Source of the DNA: Nitrospirota bacterium
Lineage (GTDB): Bacteria; Nitrospirota; Thermodesulfovibrionia; Thermodesulfovibrionales; JdFR-88
DNA: 15,435 bases
Reading direction: 5' to 3'
Assembly: GCA_021790695.1 (NCBI GenBank)
Contig: JAJYGJ010000119.1
Coordinates: 1-15,435, forward strand
Shown here piece by piece: positions 1 to 7,314 of this stretch; position 1 is the first letter of the stretch, and each line of letters begins with the position of its first letter. The translations under genes and the position numbers were made by a program. The notes beneath the pieces were generated by a model. It searched no databases, was not told the origin of the DNA, and saw only the letters and a list, made by a program, of their open reading frames with translations.

Positions 1-140
1 ACGGAAAGGACCACGAGAAGCGTCATCACGCCGATGGCGACCCCGCCCACCGAGATGGCGGTGTTAAAGGATATGCCTTTCTGTTTTTTCTTGGACTTCA
101 GGTATCTGAAGGCGATGAACAGGGTATAAGGCAAGCGCAT
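1..140 (-). CDS. LolC/LolE-type lipoprotein-releasing ABC permease, N-terminus (partial)
   Basis: The reverse strand from an ATG at 140 encodes 46 residues before the window ends. They begin MRLPYTLFIAFRYLKSKK and run into ISFNTAISVGGVAIGVMTLL, a hydrophobic first transmembrane helix. The FIAFRYL-(S/R)-KK...ISFNT/ISxxGVAxGVM pattern is typical of the N-terminus of LolC/LolE, inner-membrane permeases that hand lipoproteins to LolA using the LolD ATPase. Only the cytoplasmic lead and first helix are visible, so LolC cannot be told from LolE or from a more general MacB/FtsX-like permease. No Shine-Dalgarno sequence precedes the start. A TATCAT hexamer at 146-151 (minus strand) lies only 5 bases upstream of the ATG, which would suit a leaderless transcript, but no good -35 is seen. 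The gene is divergent from the phosphoesterase at 217 and on the same strand as lysS. Confidence 0.75.
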   Translation of the reverse strand, partial: MRLPYTLFIAFRYLKSKKKQKGISFNTAISVGGVAIGVMTLLVVLS

Positions 141-200
141 TTTTTATGATAATCAATCCGGACGGCCTTTTACCAGCGGGAACGCGGGGCCGGCGTTTTG

Positions 201-209
201 TGATATAAA
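201..209 (+). promoter_or_regulatory. Extended -10 promoter element for the phosphoesterase gene
   Basis: TGATATAAA is a TG-n-TATAAA extended -10 element on the plus strand. It ends 7 bases before the ATG at 217, and there is no Shine-Dalgarno sequence between them. Transcription would start at about the A of the ATG, implying a leaderless mRNA. No convincing -35 is visible, which an extended -10 can tolerate. The assignment rests on sequence match alone. Confidence 0.4.
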
Positions 210-216
210 ATAAATT

Positions 217-1347
217 ATGCCCTCCATGGTCTTTGTCATGGTCCTGTTTCAGACCGGCCTCCTGCTCTGCTACTGGCTGCTTTATCAGACGCTCGTCGGG
301 CTCCTGGGGTTTCATGGGACCTGGGGCCTCAAGCTCCTTTTCGCCGCGCTCTCCGTCAGTTTCCTTTTCGCGTCCGCGCTTGCCTCCAGGCGGGACGGCC
401 CGCTCTCGCGCGCGCTTTACACGCTTTCGGCCGCATGGCTCGGGCTTTTCAACTTCCTCTTCTGGCCGGCCGTCCTCTGCCGGGTCCTCTACCGGGCGCG
501 CATGGCGCTTGGCCTGGGCCCTTATCCCGTCTCCTGGGCGGCGGCCCTGTTCTCCGTGGGACTGGTCACCGGCCTCTGCGGCATCGCCAATGCCCATAGC
601 CTCCGCATAAAGAAATTCGACATCGCCATGGGGGGAGTTGCGGCCGGACCGCCGCGCGGTCCATGGTCGGGCAAATGGGCGGGCAGGACTGCGGTCTTCG
701 TAAGCGACCTGCACCTGGGTCCGGTCCGGAACCTGGGCTTCGCCCGCCGGGTGGCAAAGAGGATAAGGGAGATCGGCCCGGACATGCTCCTGCTGGGCGG
801 GGATTTCTATGACGGCACCCCCGCGGACGCCCCGGGGCTCATCGCGCCTTTCTCGGAGATCAACCCCCCGCTCGGGGCCTACTTCATCACGGGCAACCAC
901 GAGGAGTTTTCGGCCCGCGCGAAACAAGACTATATCCGGGCCGCAAGCGATGCGGGCATAAAGGTGCTCGATAACCGCATGGAGGTGGTGGAGGGCCTTC
1001 AGATAGCAGGGGTGGGCTACAGGGAGACATTGACGAGGGCCGGGTACGAAAGGGTCATGAGGGGGATGGGGCTCGAAAAAGACCGGCCCGTCCTCCTGCT
1101 GAAACATTCGCCGATGTACCCGGATATTTCGCTCCGGGAGGGCGTGGACTTCGAGATCTGCGGCCATACCCACAGGGGACAGATACTGCCTTATAACCTC
1201 GTTACCCGCCTTGTCTACAGGGGATTCGACGGCGGGCTGAAGAGACTTGGAAATCTCACGATCTACACCTCGGCTGGGGCCGGCACCTGGGGGCCCCCGA
1301 TGCGCGTTGGCAACAGGCCGGAGATCGTGCTCATCAGGTTTGTGTAA
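217..1347 (+). CDS. Membrane-anchored calcineurin-like metallophosphoesterase (YkuE/YaeI-like)
   Basis: This 376-residue protein has two parts. Residues 5 to about 124 hold four or so hydrophobic helices. Residues about 157-376 form a metallophosphoesterase domain carrying the family's metal-binding motifs in order: SDLHLG (163-168), GGDFYDG (194-200), GNHE (226-229), KHSPM (296-300) and GHTHRG (316-321). These ligands hold a di-metal centre that hydrolyses phosphoesters or pyrophosphates. The arrangement of membrane helices followed by a DLH/GD/GNHE/GHTH catalytic domain matches the YkuE/YaeI type, some of which act on lipid-linked substrates such as UDP-diacylglucosamine; the substrate here is not known. 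The ATG at 217 is used because it follows an extended -10 element; ATGs at 226 and 238 are alternatives, and none has a Shine-Dalgarno sequence. The gene converges with lysS, with a foldback element between them. Confidence 0.85.
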   Translation: MPSMVFVMVLFQTGLLLCYWLLYQTLVGLLGFHGTWGLKLLFAALSVSFLFASALASRRDGPLSRALYTLSAAWLGLFNFLFWPAVLCRVLYRARMALGLGPYPVSWAAALFSVGLVTGLCGIANAHSLRIKKFDIAMGGVAAGPPRGPWSGKWAGRTAVFVSDLHLGPVRNLGFARRVAKRIREIGPDMLLLGGDFYDGTPADAPGLIAPFSEINPPLGAYFITGNHEEFSARAKQDYIRAASDAGIKVLDNRMEVVEGLQIAGVGYRETLTRAGYERVMRGMGLEKDRPVLLLKHSPMYPDISLREGVDFEICGHTHRGQILPYNLVTRLVYRGFDGGLKRLGNLTIYTSAGAGTWGPPMRVGNRPEIVLIRFV

Positions 1348-1377
1348 AAGACAACCCGAAAAAAACTTCGAGAATGC

Positions 1378-1558
1378 AGAACCTGTCTCAAAATCGATTC
1401 CGAAGCGAAAGAGAGAGGAAATCGGGGCAGACAAGGAGAAAAGGGGAAATCGCCCGGAGGCGCAGCAGCGCTGCGTTGAGGACGATTTTCCCTTGCACGA
1501 CGCCGTTATGCCGCGATTTCAGCCTCTTGCAGCCGGAAGCGATTTTGAGACAGGTTCT
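1378..1558. mobile_element. MITE-like foldback element, copy 1
   Basis: A perfect 19-bp terminal inverted repeat bounds this 181-bp element: AGAACCTGTCTCAAAATCG at 1378-1396 and its reverse complement at 1540-1558. Inward the arms continue to pair imperfectly (TTCCG, AGAG, GAAATCG and GGGGAAATCG blocks against their complements), ending in a hairpin CGCAGC/GCTGCG at 1461-1466 and 1470-1475 with a 3-base loop. The whole element can therefore fold into one long stem. A related copy lies at 3838-4036. No transposase-like frame is present, so it is non-autonomous. A clear target-site duplication is not visible. It sits between the convergent phosphoesterase and lysS genes, and its right end reaches into the lysS stop codon. 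A double-stranded stem here could also end transcription from both sides. Confidence 0.85.
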
Positions 1559-3050
1559 ATTCCGGCTTCATCTGCGGGAAGAGTATGACGTCCCTTATCG
1601 AGGCGACGTTGGCCAGGAGCATCATCAGCCTGTCTATCCCCACGCCCTCGCCCGCCGCGGGCGGCATCCCGTACTCGAGCGCCCTGACAAAATCCTCGTC
1701 CATGGGGTGGGTCTCCTCCTCGCCCCCGGCTTTCTCCTCGACCTGCCTGAGGAACCTCTCGCGCTGGTCCAGGGGATCGGTCAGTTCCGAAAAGGCGTTT
1801 GCAATCTCCCTGCCCGCTATGAAGAGCTCGAACCTCTCCACAAGCGACGGCTCGGAGGGTTTCCGCTTCGCAAGAGGGGAAAGCTCCACGGGGTAGTCCG
1901 TTATGAACGCGGGCTGAATGAGGGTGGGTTCCACCATCTCCTTGAAAATCTCGTCGAGCACCTTGCCGAATGAGGCGCCCGGGGCTATCTCCATGTTCTT
2001 CCCCGCGGCCCACTGCCTGGCCGCCGCGGGGTCCCGGAACGCCTCCGCCGGCACGCCTTTTTCCCTCATTATGTCCAGCATGGGATAACGGGGCCAAGGC
2101 GGAGTCAAATCGATCTCCGTGTCCCCGTACGGGAATTTGATCTTCCCCAGGGTCTTCATCGCTATGCGGGTGAACATCCGCTCCGTAAAGGACATTAAAA
2201 AGACGTAGTCCCGGTTCGCCATATAGAATTCCAGCATGGTGAACTCGGGGTTGTGCCTCGTGGATATCCCCTCGTTCCTGAAGTTCTTGTTGAGTTCGAA
2301 GACCCTCTCGTAGCCGCCGACCAGCAGCCGCTTCAGGTAAAGCTCGGGGGCTATGCGAAGATAAAGGTCCATGTCCAGCGCGAGGTGACGTGTCTTGAAG
2401 GGCCTTGCGGCCGCCCCTCCAGCCACCCGGTGCATCATCGGGGTCTCGACCTCTATGAACCCTTCTTCCTCGAGGAAATCCCTTATGGCCTTGATTACGG
2501 AGCTTCGAAGCCGGAATATCTCCTTCACCTGGGGGTTGGCGATCAGGTCCAGGTAACGCTGGCGGTAACGGATCTCCACATCCTGAAGCCCGTGCCACTT
2601 TTCAGGCAGGGGGCGGAGGGCCTTGCTCAGAAGGGCGAAATCCCGCACCTCTACGGTAAGCTCGCCGGTGCGGGTCTTGAAAAGAGGCCCGGAGGCGCCG
2701 ACGATATCGCCTATATCGACATATTTCCCGAAAAAGGAGTATTTTTCAGCACCCATTACGTCTTTCTTCAAATAAAGCTGTATCCTGCCCGTGCCGTCCA
2801 GGAGATGGGCGAACGTGGCCTTGCCGAAATCCCTCACGGCCACAAGCCTGCCCGATACGGAGACCTCCGGCGGGGCCGCCTCAAGCTCTTCCTTGGACTT
2901 GGTCCCGTATCCGGCCGCGAGTTGCCCGGCCCGGTCCCTGGCGTCCCAGGGGCCGCTGTAAGGCTCGATTCCAAGCGCCTTCAGCTCGCGGAGTTTCCGG
3001 AGCCTCCGCTCCACAAGATCGTTTAAGTCGCCCACGCCCTCTTCGGTCAT
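1557..3050 (-). CDS. lysS: Lysyl-tRNA synthetase, class II
   Basis: This 497-residue protein charges tRNA-Lys with lysine. An N-terminal OB-fold anticodon-binding domain (about residues 60-150, with VSGRLVAVRDFGKATFAHL) is followed by the class II catalytic core. Motif 1 lies in the region beginning RYRQRYLDLI, motif 2 contains FRNEGISTRHNPEFTMLE, and motif 3 is GEGVGIDRLMMLL (from about residue 467). Length is normal for bacterial LysRS. The ATG at 3050 has no Shine-Dalgarno sequence but sits 9 bases after a strong -10, so the mRNA is probably almost leaderless. The C-terminus reads ILFPQMKPE and then TAG, where the A and G of the stop are the outermost bases of the foldback element at 1378-1558. 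The nearest same-strand gene downstream is the LolC/E permease at 140; in Geobacter-type genomes I recall lysS and lolC adjacent, so the phosphoesterase may be an intruder. Confidence 0.97.
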   Translation of the reverse strand: MTEEGVGDLNDLVERRLRKLRELKALGIEPYSGPWDARDRAGQLAAGYGTKSKEELEAAPPEVSVSGRLVAVRDFGKATFAHLLDGTGRIQLYLKKDVMGAEKYSFFGKYVDIGDIVGASGPLFKTRTGELTVEVRDFALLSKALRPLPEKWHGLQDVEIRYRQRYLDLIANPQVKEIFRLRSSVIKAIRDFLEEEGFIEVETPMMHRVAGGAAARPFKTRHLALDMDLYLRIAPELYLKRLLVGGYERVFELNKNFRNEGISTRHNPEFTMLEFYMANRDYVFLMSFTERMFTRIAMKTLGKIKFPYGDTEIDLTPPWPRYPMLDIMREKGVPAEAFRDPAAARQWAAGKNMEIAPGASFGKVLDEIFKEMVEPTLIQPAFITDYPVELSPLAKRKPSEPSLVERFELFIAGREIANAFSELTDPLDQRERFLRQVEEKAGGEEETHPMDEDFVRALEYGMPPAAGEGVGIDRLMMLLANVASIRDVILFPQMKPE

Positions 3051-3059
3051 AAGAAGTGG

Positions 3060-3088
3060 ATTATAAAAGCCAGGCGTTTTTTAGTCAA
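3060..3088 (-). promoter_or_regulatory. Sigma-70-type promoter of lysS
   Basis: On the minus strand, TTGACT (3083-3088) and a perfect TATAAT (3060-3065) are separated by 17 bases. The predicted start of transcription is about 3052-3054, only a few bases before the ATG at 3050, leaving no room for a ribosome-binding site. This is the best promoter match in the window. Confidence 0.75.
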
Positions 3089-3144
3089 GAACGGGCGAAA
3101 CCGTGATAGATTAGAATTAGGGAAAGCAAAAAATAAAAACACTC

Positions 3145-3151
3145 GGAGGGG
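3145..3151 (+). promoter_or_regulatory. Ribosome-binding site pointing to a non-canonical ACG start
   Basis: GGAGGGG is a strong Shine-Dalgarno sequence with no ATG, GTG or TTG at the proper distance in the kinase frame. Ten bases downstream is ACG (3162-3164), followed by codons for AKLLITISRQFGSGG, exactly where relatives begin. It decides the start chosen for the next gene. Confidence 0.6.
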
Positions 3152-3161
3152 AGCCGGCGCC

Positions 3162-3797
3162 ACGGCAAAACTCCTCATAACCATATCCCGGCAGTTTGGA
3201 AGCGGAGGCTCCTTTATAGGACAGGCCCTCGCCAGACGTCTGGGCTTTGCGTACTTCGACAGGGAGATACTCCGGCAGGCCGCGGAGCATCTGGGGCAGG
3301 AGGAGGCCTCGATCGAGAAACGCGAGGAAAGGCTTTCGGGTTTTCTCGACAAGGTGATCGGGTCTTTTATTTACGGACCGCCGGAGGCGGCCTATATGCC
3401 GCCGCCCCTGCGCCCGGTCGACGACCGGGCCCTTTTCGAGGCCGAGGCCGCCGCCATTCGCCGGTTCGCCAGGCAATTTGACGCCGTCTTCGTCGGGCGC
3501 TGCGGTTTTCACATGCTCCGGGAAGAGCCGGGTCTGGTAAACGTGTTTATCCACGCCGATGCGGAATTCCGGGCGGGGCGGCTCAAGGAGACTTACGGCA
3601 TGGACCCCGGCGAGGCGGGCCCGCTCATTGAAAAGTCGGACCGCGAAAGGGGAAAGTTCATAAAAGCCATGACCGGCGCGGACTGGACCGACGCCAGGAA
3701 CTACCATCTTGCGATAGACACCGGGAAAACGGGTCTTGCGACCGCCGGGGAGATGATACTCCTGCAGGTCGAAGAGGTCCGGGCGAAGGTTTCATGA
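3162..3797 (+). CDS. Cytidylate-kinase-like family protein, apparent ACG start
   Basis: From 3162 the frame encodes 211 residues beginning (M)AKLLITISRQFGSGGSFIG. This is the P-loop-like start of the cytidylate kinase-like family (Cytidylate_kin2), whose usual N-terminus is an ISRxFGSGG motif followed by ALARRLGFAYFDREIL. Further on come FVGRCGFHML, FIHADAEFRAGRL (a lid-like arginine region) and DRERGKFIKAMTG. Relatives are nucleotide-kinase homologues of uncertain substrate. The first in-frame ATG (3354) would remove the whole nucleotide-binding N-terminus, and no ATG, GTG or TTG lies in frame between 3060 and the homologous start. The strong GGAGGGG at 3145-3151 marks ACG 3162 as the likely start; alternatively an ATG has mutated to ACG. 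The gene is divergent from lysS. A foldback element follows 40 bases after its stop. Confidence 0.8.
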   Translation, partial: TAKLLITISRQFGSGGSFIGQALARRLGFAYFDREILRQAAEHLGQEEASIEKREERLSGFLDKVIGSFIYGPPEAAYMPPPLRPVDDRALFEAEAAAIRRFARQFDAVFVGRCGFHMLREEPGLVNVFIHADAEFRAGRLKETYGMDPGEAGPLIEKSDRERGKFIKAMTGADWTDARNYHLAIDTGKTGLATAGEMILLQVEEVRAKVS

Positions 3798-3837
3798 AAT
3801 CGTTCCTCCATGTGTCATTTGCTAAAATAAAAATAAA

Positions 3838-4036
3838 AGAACCTATCTCAAAATTGATTCCGAAGCGAAAGAGAGAGGAAATCGTGGCAGACAATTTCTT
3901 CTGTACGGGGGAAGAAAGGGGAAAGCGCCCGGAGGCGCAGCGGCGCTGCGTTGAGGACGATTTTCCCTTGATGACGCTGTATGCCGCGATTTCAGCCTCT
4001 TGCAGCCGGGAAAAAAAGCGATTTTGAGATAGGTTC
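3838..4036. mobile_element. MITE-like foldback element, copy 2
   Basis: This is a 199-bp relative of the element at 1378-1558. Terminal repeats are GAACCTATCTCAAAATTG at 3839-3856 and CGATTTTGAGATAGGTTC at 4019-4036. Long stretches are identical to copy 1, including GATTCCGAAGCGAAAGAGAG and CGCGATTTCAGCCTCTTGCA. It differs by an extra segment holding its own hairpin (TTTCTTC 3895-3901 with GAAGAAA 3911-3917) and by a longer A-run near the right end. The central hairpin is CGCAGC 3936-3941 with GCTGCG 3945-3950. The base that differs in the left end (G in copy 1, A here) is matched by a complementary change in the right end (C to T), keeping the pairing. The right end lies 7 bases before the start codon of the glucan dikinase gene and includes its only Shine-Dalgarno-like sequence. 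No transposase is present. Confidence 0.85.
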
Positions 4037-4043
4037 AACTGAC

Positions 4044-7000
4044 ATGGTCCCAACCGAAAAAATCAGCACCGAAAGCGGGATAGTGCTTTTCGTCCAGAAA
4101 CGCATCTGGGAAGACAGCGCGGAGATGATCATCAGGGCCGAAGGCGGCAAGGAGCGGTTCGTCCTGCACTGGGGACTCAAACGCGGGCCCGGCGACCCGT
4201 GGCAAATGCCTCCCGAAGGCAACTGGCCATCGGGAAGCCACCCGTTCGACCATGCCGCGCTCCAGACCCCGCTGGAGGGACAATTAACGATCAAGATCGA
4301 CCTCAGGGCCGGCTTCAGGTTCCTGGACTTCGTCCTTTTTTTCCCGGCTGAAGGGAGCTGGGACAACAACCTGGGCAAAAACTACCGGATCGAGCTTCCC
4401 GAACCTGCGGGGCCCGCGGCGGCCGGCCGCATGGGCGCCGGCCCCGGCGGGGCAATCCATCCCGAAGAAGAGGTCCACCCCGCGGCTGGCCTCCCCGCGG
4501 CTGGCCGCCCTGAAAAGATGGTCCCGGGGCCGAAACCCCGCCCGGCGGCCATCGAGATTCTCGCCGGGGAGATCATCGGGAAGGAGATGAGCCCCAATTC
4601 CTGGACGCTCATGCACAGGTTCAATCTTTGCTACGACCTCCTGGACAGGATCGGGGAAAACGACCTCGAAGGGCTCGCCCTGATATACGTATGGCTGAGG
4701 TTTTCCGCCCTCCGTCAGCTCGACTGGCAGCGCAACTATAACACGAAGCCGCGGGAACTCGGTCATTCCCTGGACCGCCTTTCGACGAAGCTGGCCGCCA
4801 GATACCGGGGCGCGCCCGGCGAGCGGGGGATGATAAGGCTCATAATGGGCACGCTTGGCCGCGGCAGCGACGCCCAGCGCGTCCGGGACGAGGTCCTGGC
4901 CATCATGCACCGCCACCACATAAAAGAGGTCTCCGGCCATTTCATGGAAGAGTGGCACCAGAAACTGCACAACAACACCACGCCGGACGACATAGTGATC
5001 TGCGAGGCCTATCTCGATTTTCTCCGGAGCGACGGGGACCTGGACGTCTTTTACCGCAGGCTGAAGGATGGCGGCGTCACGAAGGCGAGGCTTGAGGGCT
5101 ATGAAAGGCCGATAAAATCGCACCCGGACTTCATTGCCGGGTTGAAGGACGCCCTCATACCTGAATTCGAGAATTTCCTCGCGATCCTGAAGGCGGTGCA
5201 CTCGGGGACCGATCTGGATGCCGCCATCGACGGGGCAAGGGGCCTGCTCGATCCCGAACTGGCCGGGCTTATCGGCTCCATAAAGCCCCCGGGGGGCCGG
5301 ACGGAAGGCGGGGCGGGCCCGGTGAAAACCCTTGCGGAGAGAATAATCGGGGCAAGGAGGCTGCTTGCCGGTTTTCCCGGCAGGCAGGGGCGGCCGGAGG
5401 AGATCCGCAATCTGCTTTTCCTGGACATGGCCCTCGAGGACTTCCTGAGGGTGCTTATAGAGCGCAATCTGGATACGGGACTGCCCCCGGAGGACTTTGT
5501 CTCCCTTGTCTCGTCCGCCCTGGAAAACGTCTGCCTTTCGGAGGCCGGCGGCGAGTTCGACTATTGCCTGAAATTCTGGAGGCGGCTGGAAAAAGAAAAA
5601 GCACTGCCCCCTCTGAAAAAGGCCTGGGCCCTGCGGGCGGAGGCGGACTGCGAGCGGATCGGGCGGGCGGTCGGCGCCTTCGCCTCCGATATGTACGCCC
5701 TGCTCGACCCGAAGGCAAAGAGCCTGGGCGAGGCGTTTCACGCGGAGCCCTGGACGATAGATCTCTTCAGCGAGGAAGTACTGCGCGGAAGGCCGGCCTT
5801 CGCCCTGTCGGCCGCGGCCGGCCTCATAGACCCGGTGCTCAGAAAAATCGCGGGCATAGGCGACTGGCAGGTCGTAAGCCTCGGGCACAAAGCCGGGAGG
5901 GCCGCCGGGAGGGCCGCCGGGCGGGTCAGGGTCGTAAAGGCGCTCAGGGAAATAGTGGGACGGGGCCTCCCGTCCGGCGCTCCGGAAATCGTCGTGACCG
6001 AGGAAATCCACGGAGACGAGGAAATACCCCGCGGCGTGTCGGCCATAATAACCTCACAACCCGTTGACAGGCTCTCCCATCTGGCGATACGCGCAAGAAA
6101 CGCGGGCGTCTTTTTCGCCGTCTGCTTCAACCCGGACCTGTTGGGGCGGATAAAATCATCCGGGGGCCGCTCGCTCGAACTTGGCGTCACCGCCGCAGGC
6201 CATGTGAGCTTCGAGGAAGGCGGAAAGACGCGGAGGGCACCCGTTAAGGCCGCGCCGCAGGCCGGACCTGTTAAGCTCGCGTCCAAAAGGCGCGCCCTGC
6301 CGCACGGGACGGGTTTCGGGGCGCCGTCCGCGTACGCGGTCACGTTCGCCGATTTCACCGAAGGCAACGTCGGCTACAAGTCCATCAACCTCAGGCGCCT
6401 CATGGGAAAGCTCCCGGACTGGATAAGCCTTCCGGCCTCGATGGCCATCCCCTTCGGGGTCTTTGAAAAGACGCTCGCGCTGGAGGAAAACAGGGAGATC
6501 GAAAGGCGCTATCGCCAGCTTGAGGAGGGGCTTGACGGCGATGATTATGAAAAAGCGCTTGAAGGGCTCAGAGACACGGTTTCCGGGCTTAAGGCGCCGG
6601 CGGAGCTGGCCGGGGCGCTCCGGCATACGGCGGGGCAATCGGGGCTCGCCTTCCCGGACGACTGGGACGGGGCATGGACCTCGATAAAGCGCGTCTGGGC
6701 CTCGAAATGGAACGAGCGGGCCTATCTGAGCAGAAAGGCAAACGGCATCCCCCACCGCGACCTCCTCATGTCCGTGCTCATACAGGAGGTCGTGGAGGCG
6801 GACGCGGGCTTCGTGATACACACGGCAAACCCTTTCACCCTGGACACAAAGGAGATATACGCCGAGGCCGTGCTGGGCCTGGGCGAAACCCTTGCGGGCA
6901 ATTACCCGGGCCTTGCGCTCAGTTTCACCTTCAGGAAAGGCGCAAGGCGGGCGCGCATCCGCTCGATGCCCAGCAAGAGCACGGGGCTCTTCGGGCAAAA

Positions 7001-7289
7001 AGGCGGCCTCATTTTCCGCTCCGATTCAAACGGGGAGGACCTGGCCGGCTACGCGGGGGCCGGGCTCTACGACAGTTTCATGCTGCCGCCTCCCGGAAAG
7101 GCCCGGCTCGATTACGCCGGGAGCCGTTTTGTGTGGGACGAGGAATTCCTCATGGATTTCGCGTCAAAGACTGCTAAGATAGGCATGACGGTGGAAAAGG
7201 CGGCGGGGATGACAGGCGCGCAGGACATCGAGGGCGCCTTCTCGAACGGACGGTTTTACGTCGTCCAGGCCCGTCCTGAAATGCTGTAG
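4044..7289 (+). CDS. Alpha-glucan, water dikinase-like protein (GWD family)
   Basis: This 1081-residue protein resembles plant GWD, which uses ATP and water to place the beta-phosphate on glucose units of starch through a phospho-histidine. (1) Near the N-terminus, LHWGLKRGPGDPWQMPPEGN resembles the CBM45-type starch-binding modules of GWD. (2) A Pro/Ala/Gly-rich linker lies at about 115-175. (3) EWHQKLHNNTTPDDIVICEA (W304) is the GWD signature. (4) LSHLAIRARN carries the likely phospho-carrier histidine, H679. (5) The C-terminal nucleotide-binding domain contains KRVWASKWNERAY (882-894) and RSDSNGEDL (992-1000), related to PPDK/PEP synthase but with GWD wording. ATG 4044 is preferred to an upstream ATG at 3981 that lies inside the foldback element. 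AGGTT at 4031-4035 could serve as ribosome-binding site. The GH13 gene follows after 25 bp, so the two are probably co-transcribed. PEP synthase or pyruvate phosphate dikinase is less likely. Confidence 0.88.
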   Translation: MVPTEKISTESGIVLFVQKRIWEDSAEMIIRAEGGKERFVLHWGLKRGPGDPWQMPPEGNWPSGSHPFDHAALQTPLEGQLTIKIDLRAGFRFLDFVLFFPAEGSWDNNLGKNYRIELPEPAGPAAAGRMGAGPGGAIHPEEEVHPAAGLPAAGRPEKMVPGPKPRPAAIEILAGEIIGKEMSPNSWTLMHRFNLCYDLLDRIGENDLEGLALIYVWLRFSALRQLDWQRNYNTKPRELGHSLDRLSTKLAARYRGAPGERGMIRLIMGTLGRGSDAQRVRDEVLAIMHRHHIKEVSGHFMEEWHQKLHNNTTPDDIVICEAYLDFLRSDGDLDVFYRRLKDGGVTKARLEGYERPIKSHPDFIAGLKDALIPEFENFLAILKAVHSGTDLDAAIDGARGLLDPELAGLIGSIKPPGGRTEGGAGPVKTLAERIIGARRLLAGFPGRQGRPEEIRNLLFLDMALEDFLRVLIERNLDTGLPPEDFVSLVSSALENVCLSEAGGEFDYCLKFWRRLEKEKALPPLKKAWALRAEADCERIGRAVGAFASDMYALLDPKAKSLGEAFHAEPWTIDLFSEEVLRGRPAFALSAAAGLIDPVLRKIAGIGDWQVVSLGHKAGRAAGRAAGRVRVVKALREIVGRGLPSGAPEIVVTEEIHGDEEIPRGVSAIITSQPVDRLSHLAIRARNAGVFFAVCFNPDLLGRIKSSGGRSLELGVTAAGHVSFEEGGKTRRAPVKAAPQAGPVKLASKRRALPHGTGFGAPSAYAVTFADFTEGNVGYKSINLRRLMGKLPDWISLPASMAIPFGVFEKTLALEENREIERRYRQLEEGLDGDDYEKALEGLRDTVSGLKAPAELAGALRHTAGQSGLAFPDDWDGAWTSIKRVWASKWNERAYLSRKANGIPHRDLLMSVLIQEVVEADAGFVIHTANPFTLDTKEIYAEAVLGLGETLAGNYPGLALSFTFRKGARRARIRSMPSKSTGLFGQKGGLIFRSDSNGEDLAGYAGAGLYDSFMLPPPGKARLDYAGSRFVWDEEFLMDFASKTAKIGMTVEKAAGMTGAQDIEGAFSNGRFYVVQARPEML
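4478..4506 (+). repeat. 15-bp in-frame tandem repeat in the dikinase linker
   Basis: CCCCGCGGCTGGCC occurs at 4478-4491 and again at 4493-4506, a period of 15. It encodes PAAGL-PAAGR in the low-complexity linker after the N-terminal domain. The period is a multiple of three, so the frame is kept. Confidence 0.8.
5892..5925 (+). repeat. 12-bp in-frame tandem repeat in the dikinase
   Basis: The 12-base unit GCCGGGAGGGCC is present at 5892-5903 and 5904-5915, and most of a third unit (GCCGGGCGGG) at 5916-5925. It encodes AGRAAGRAAGRV shortly before the phospho-histidine domain, most likely an expandable surface loop. Confidence 0.8.
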
Positions 7290-7314
7290 CAAAAGGGGGG
7301 AAAAAGGTAAAAAG

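Noticed and set aside
1519..2598. Long open frame antisense to lysS, and similar long frames opposite the dikinase (4284-6011) and the cytochrome (13807-15306).
   Set aside because: They mirror strongly coding genes, have compositions rich in Arg, Gly and Pro without family motifs, and arise from high GC content.
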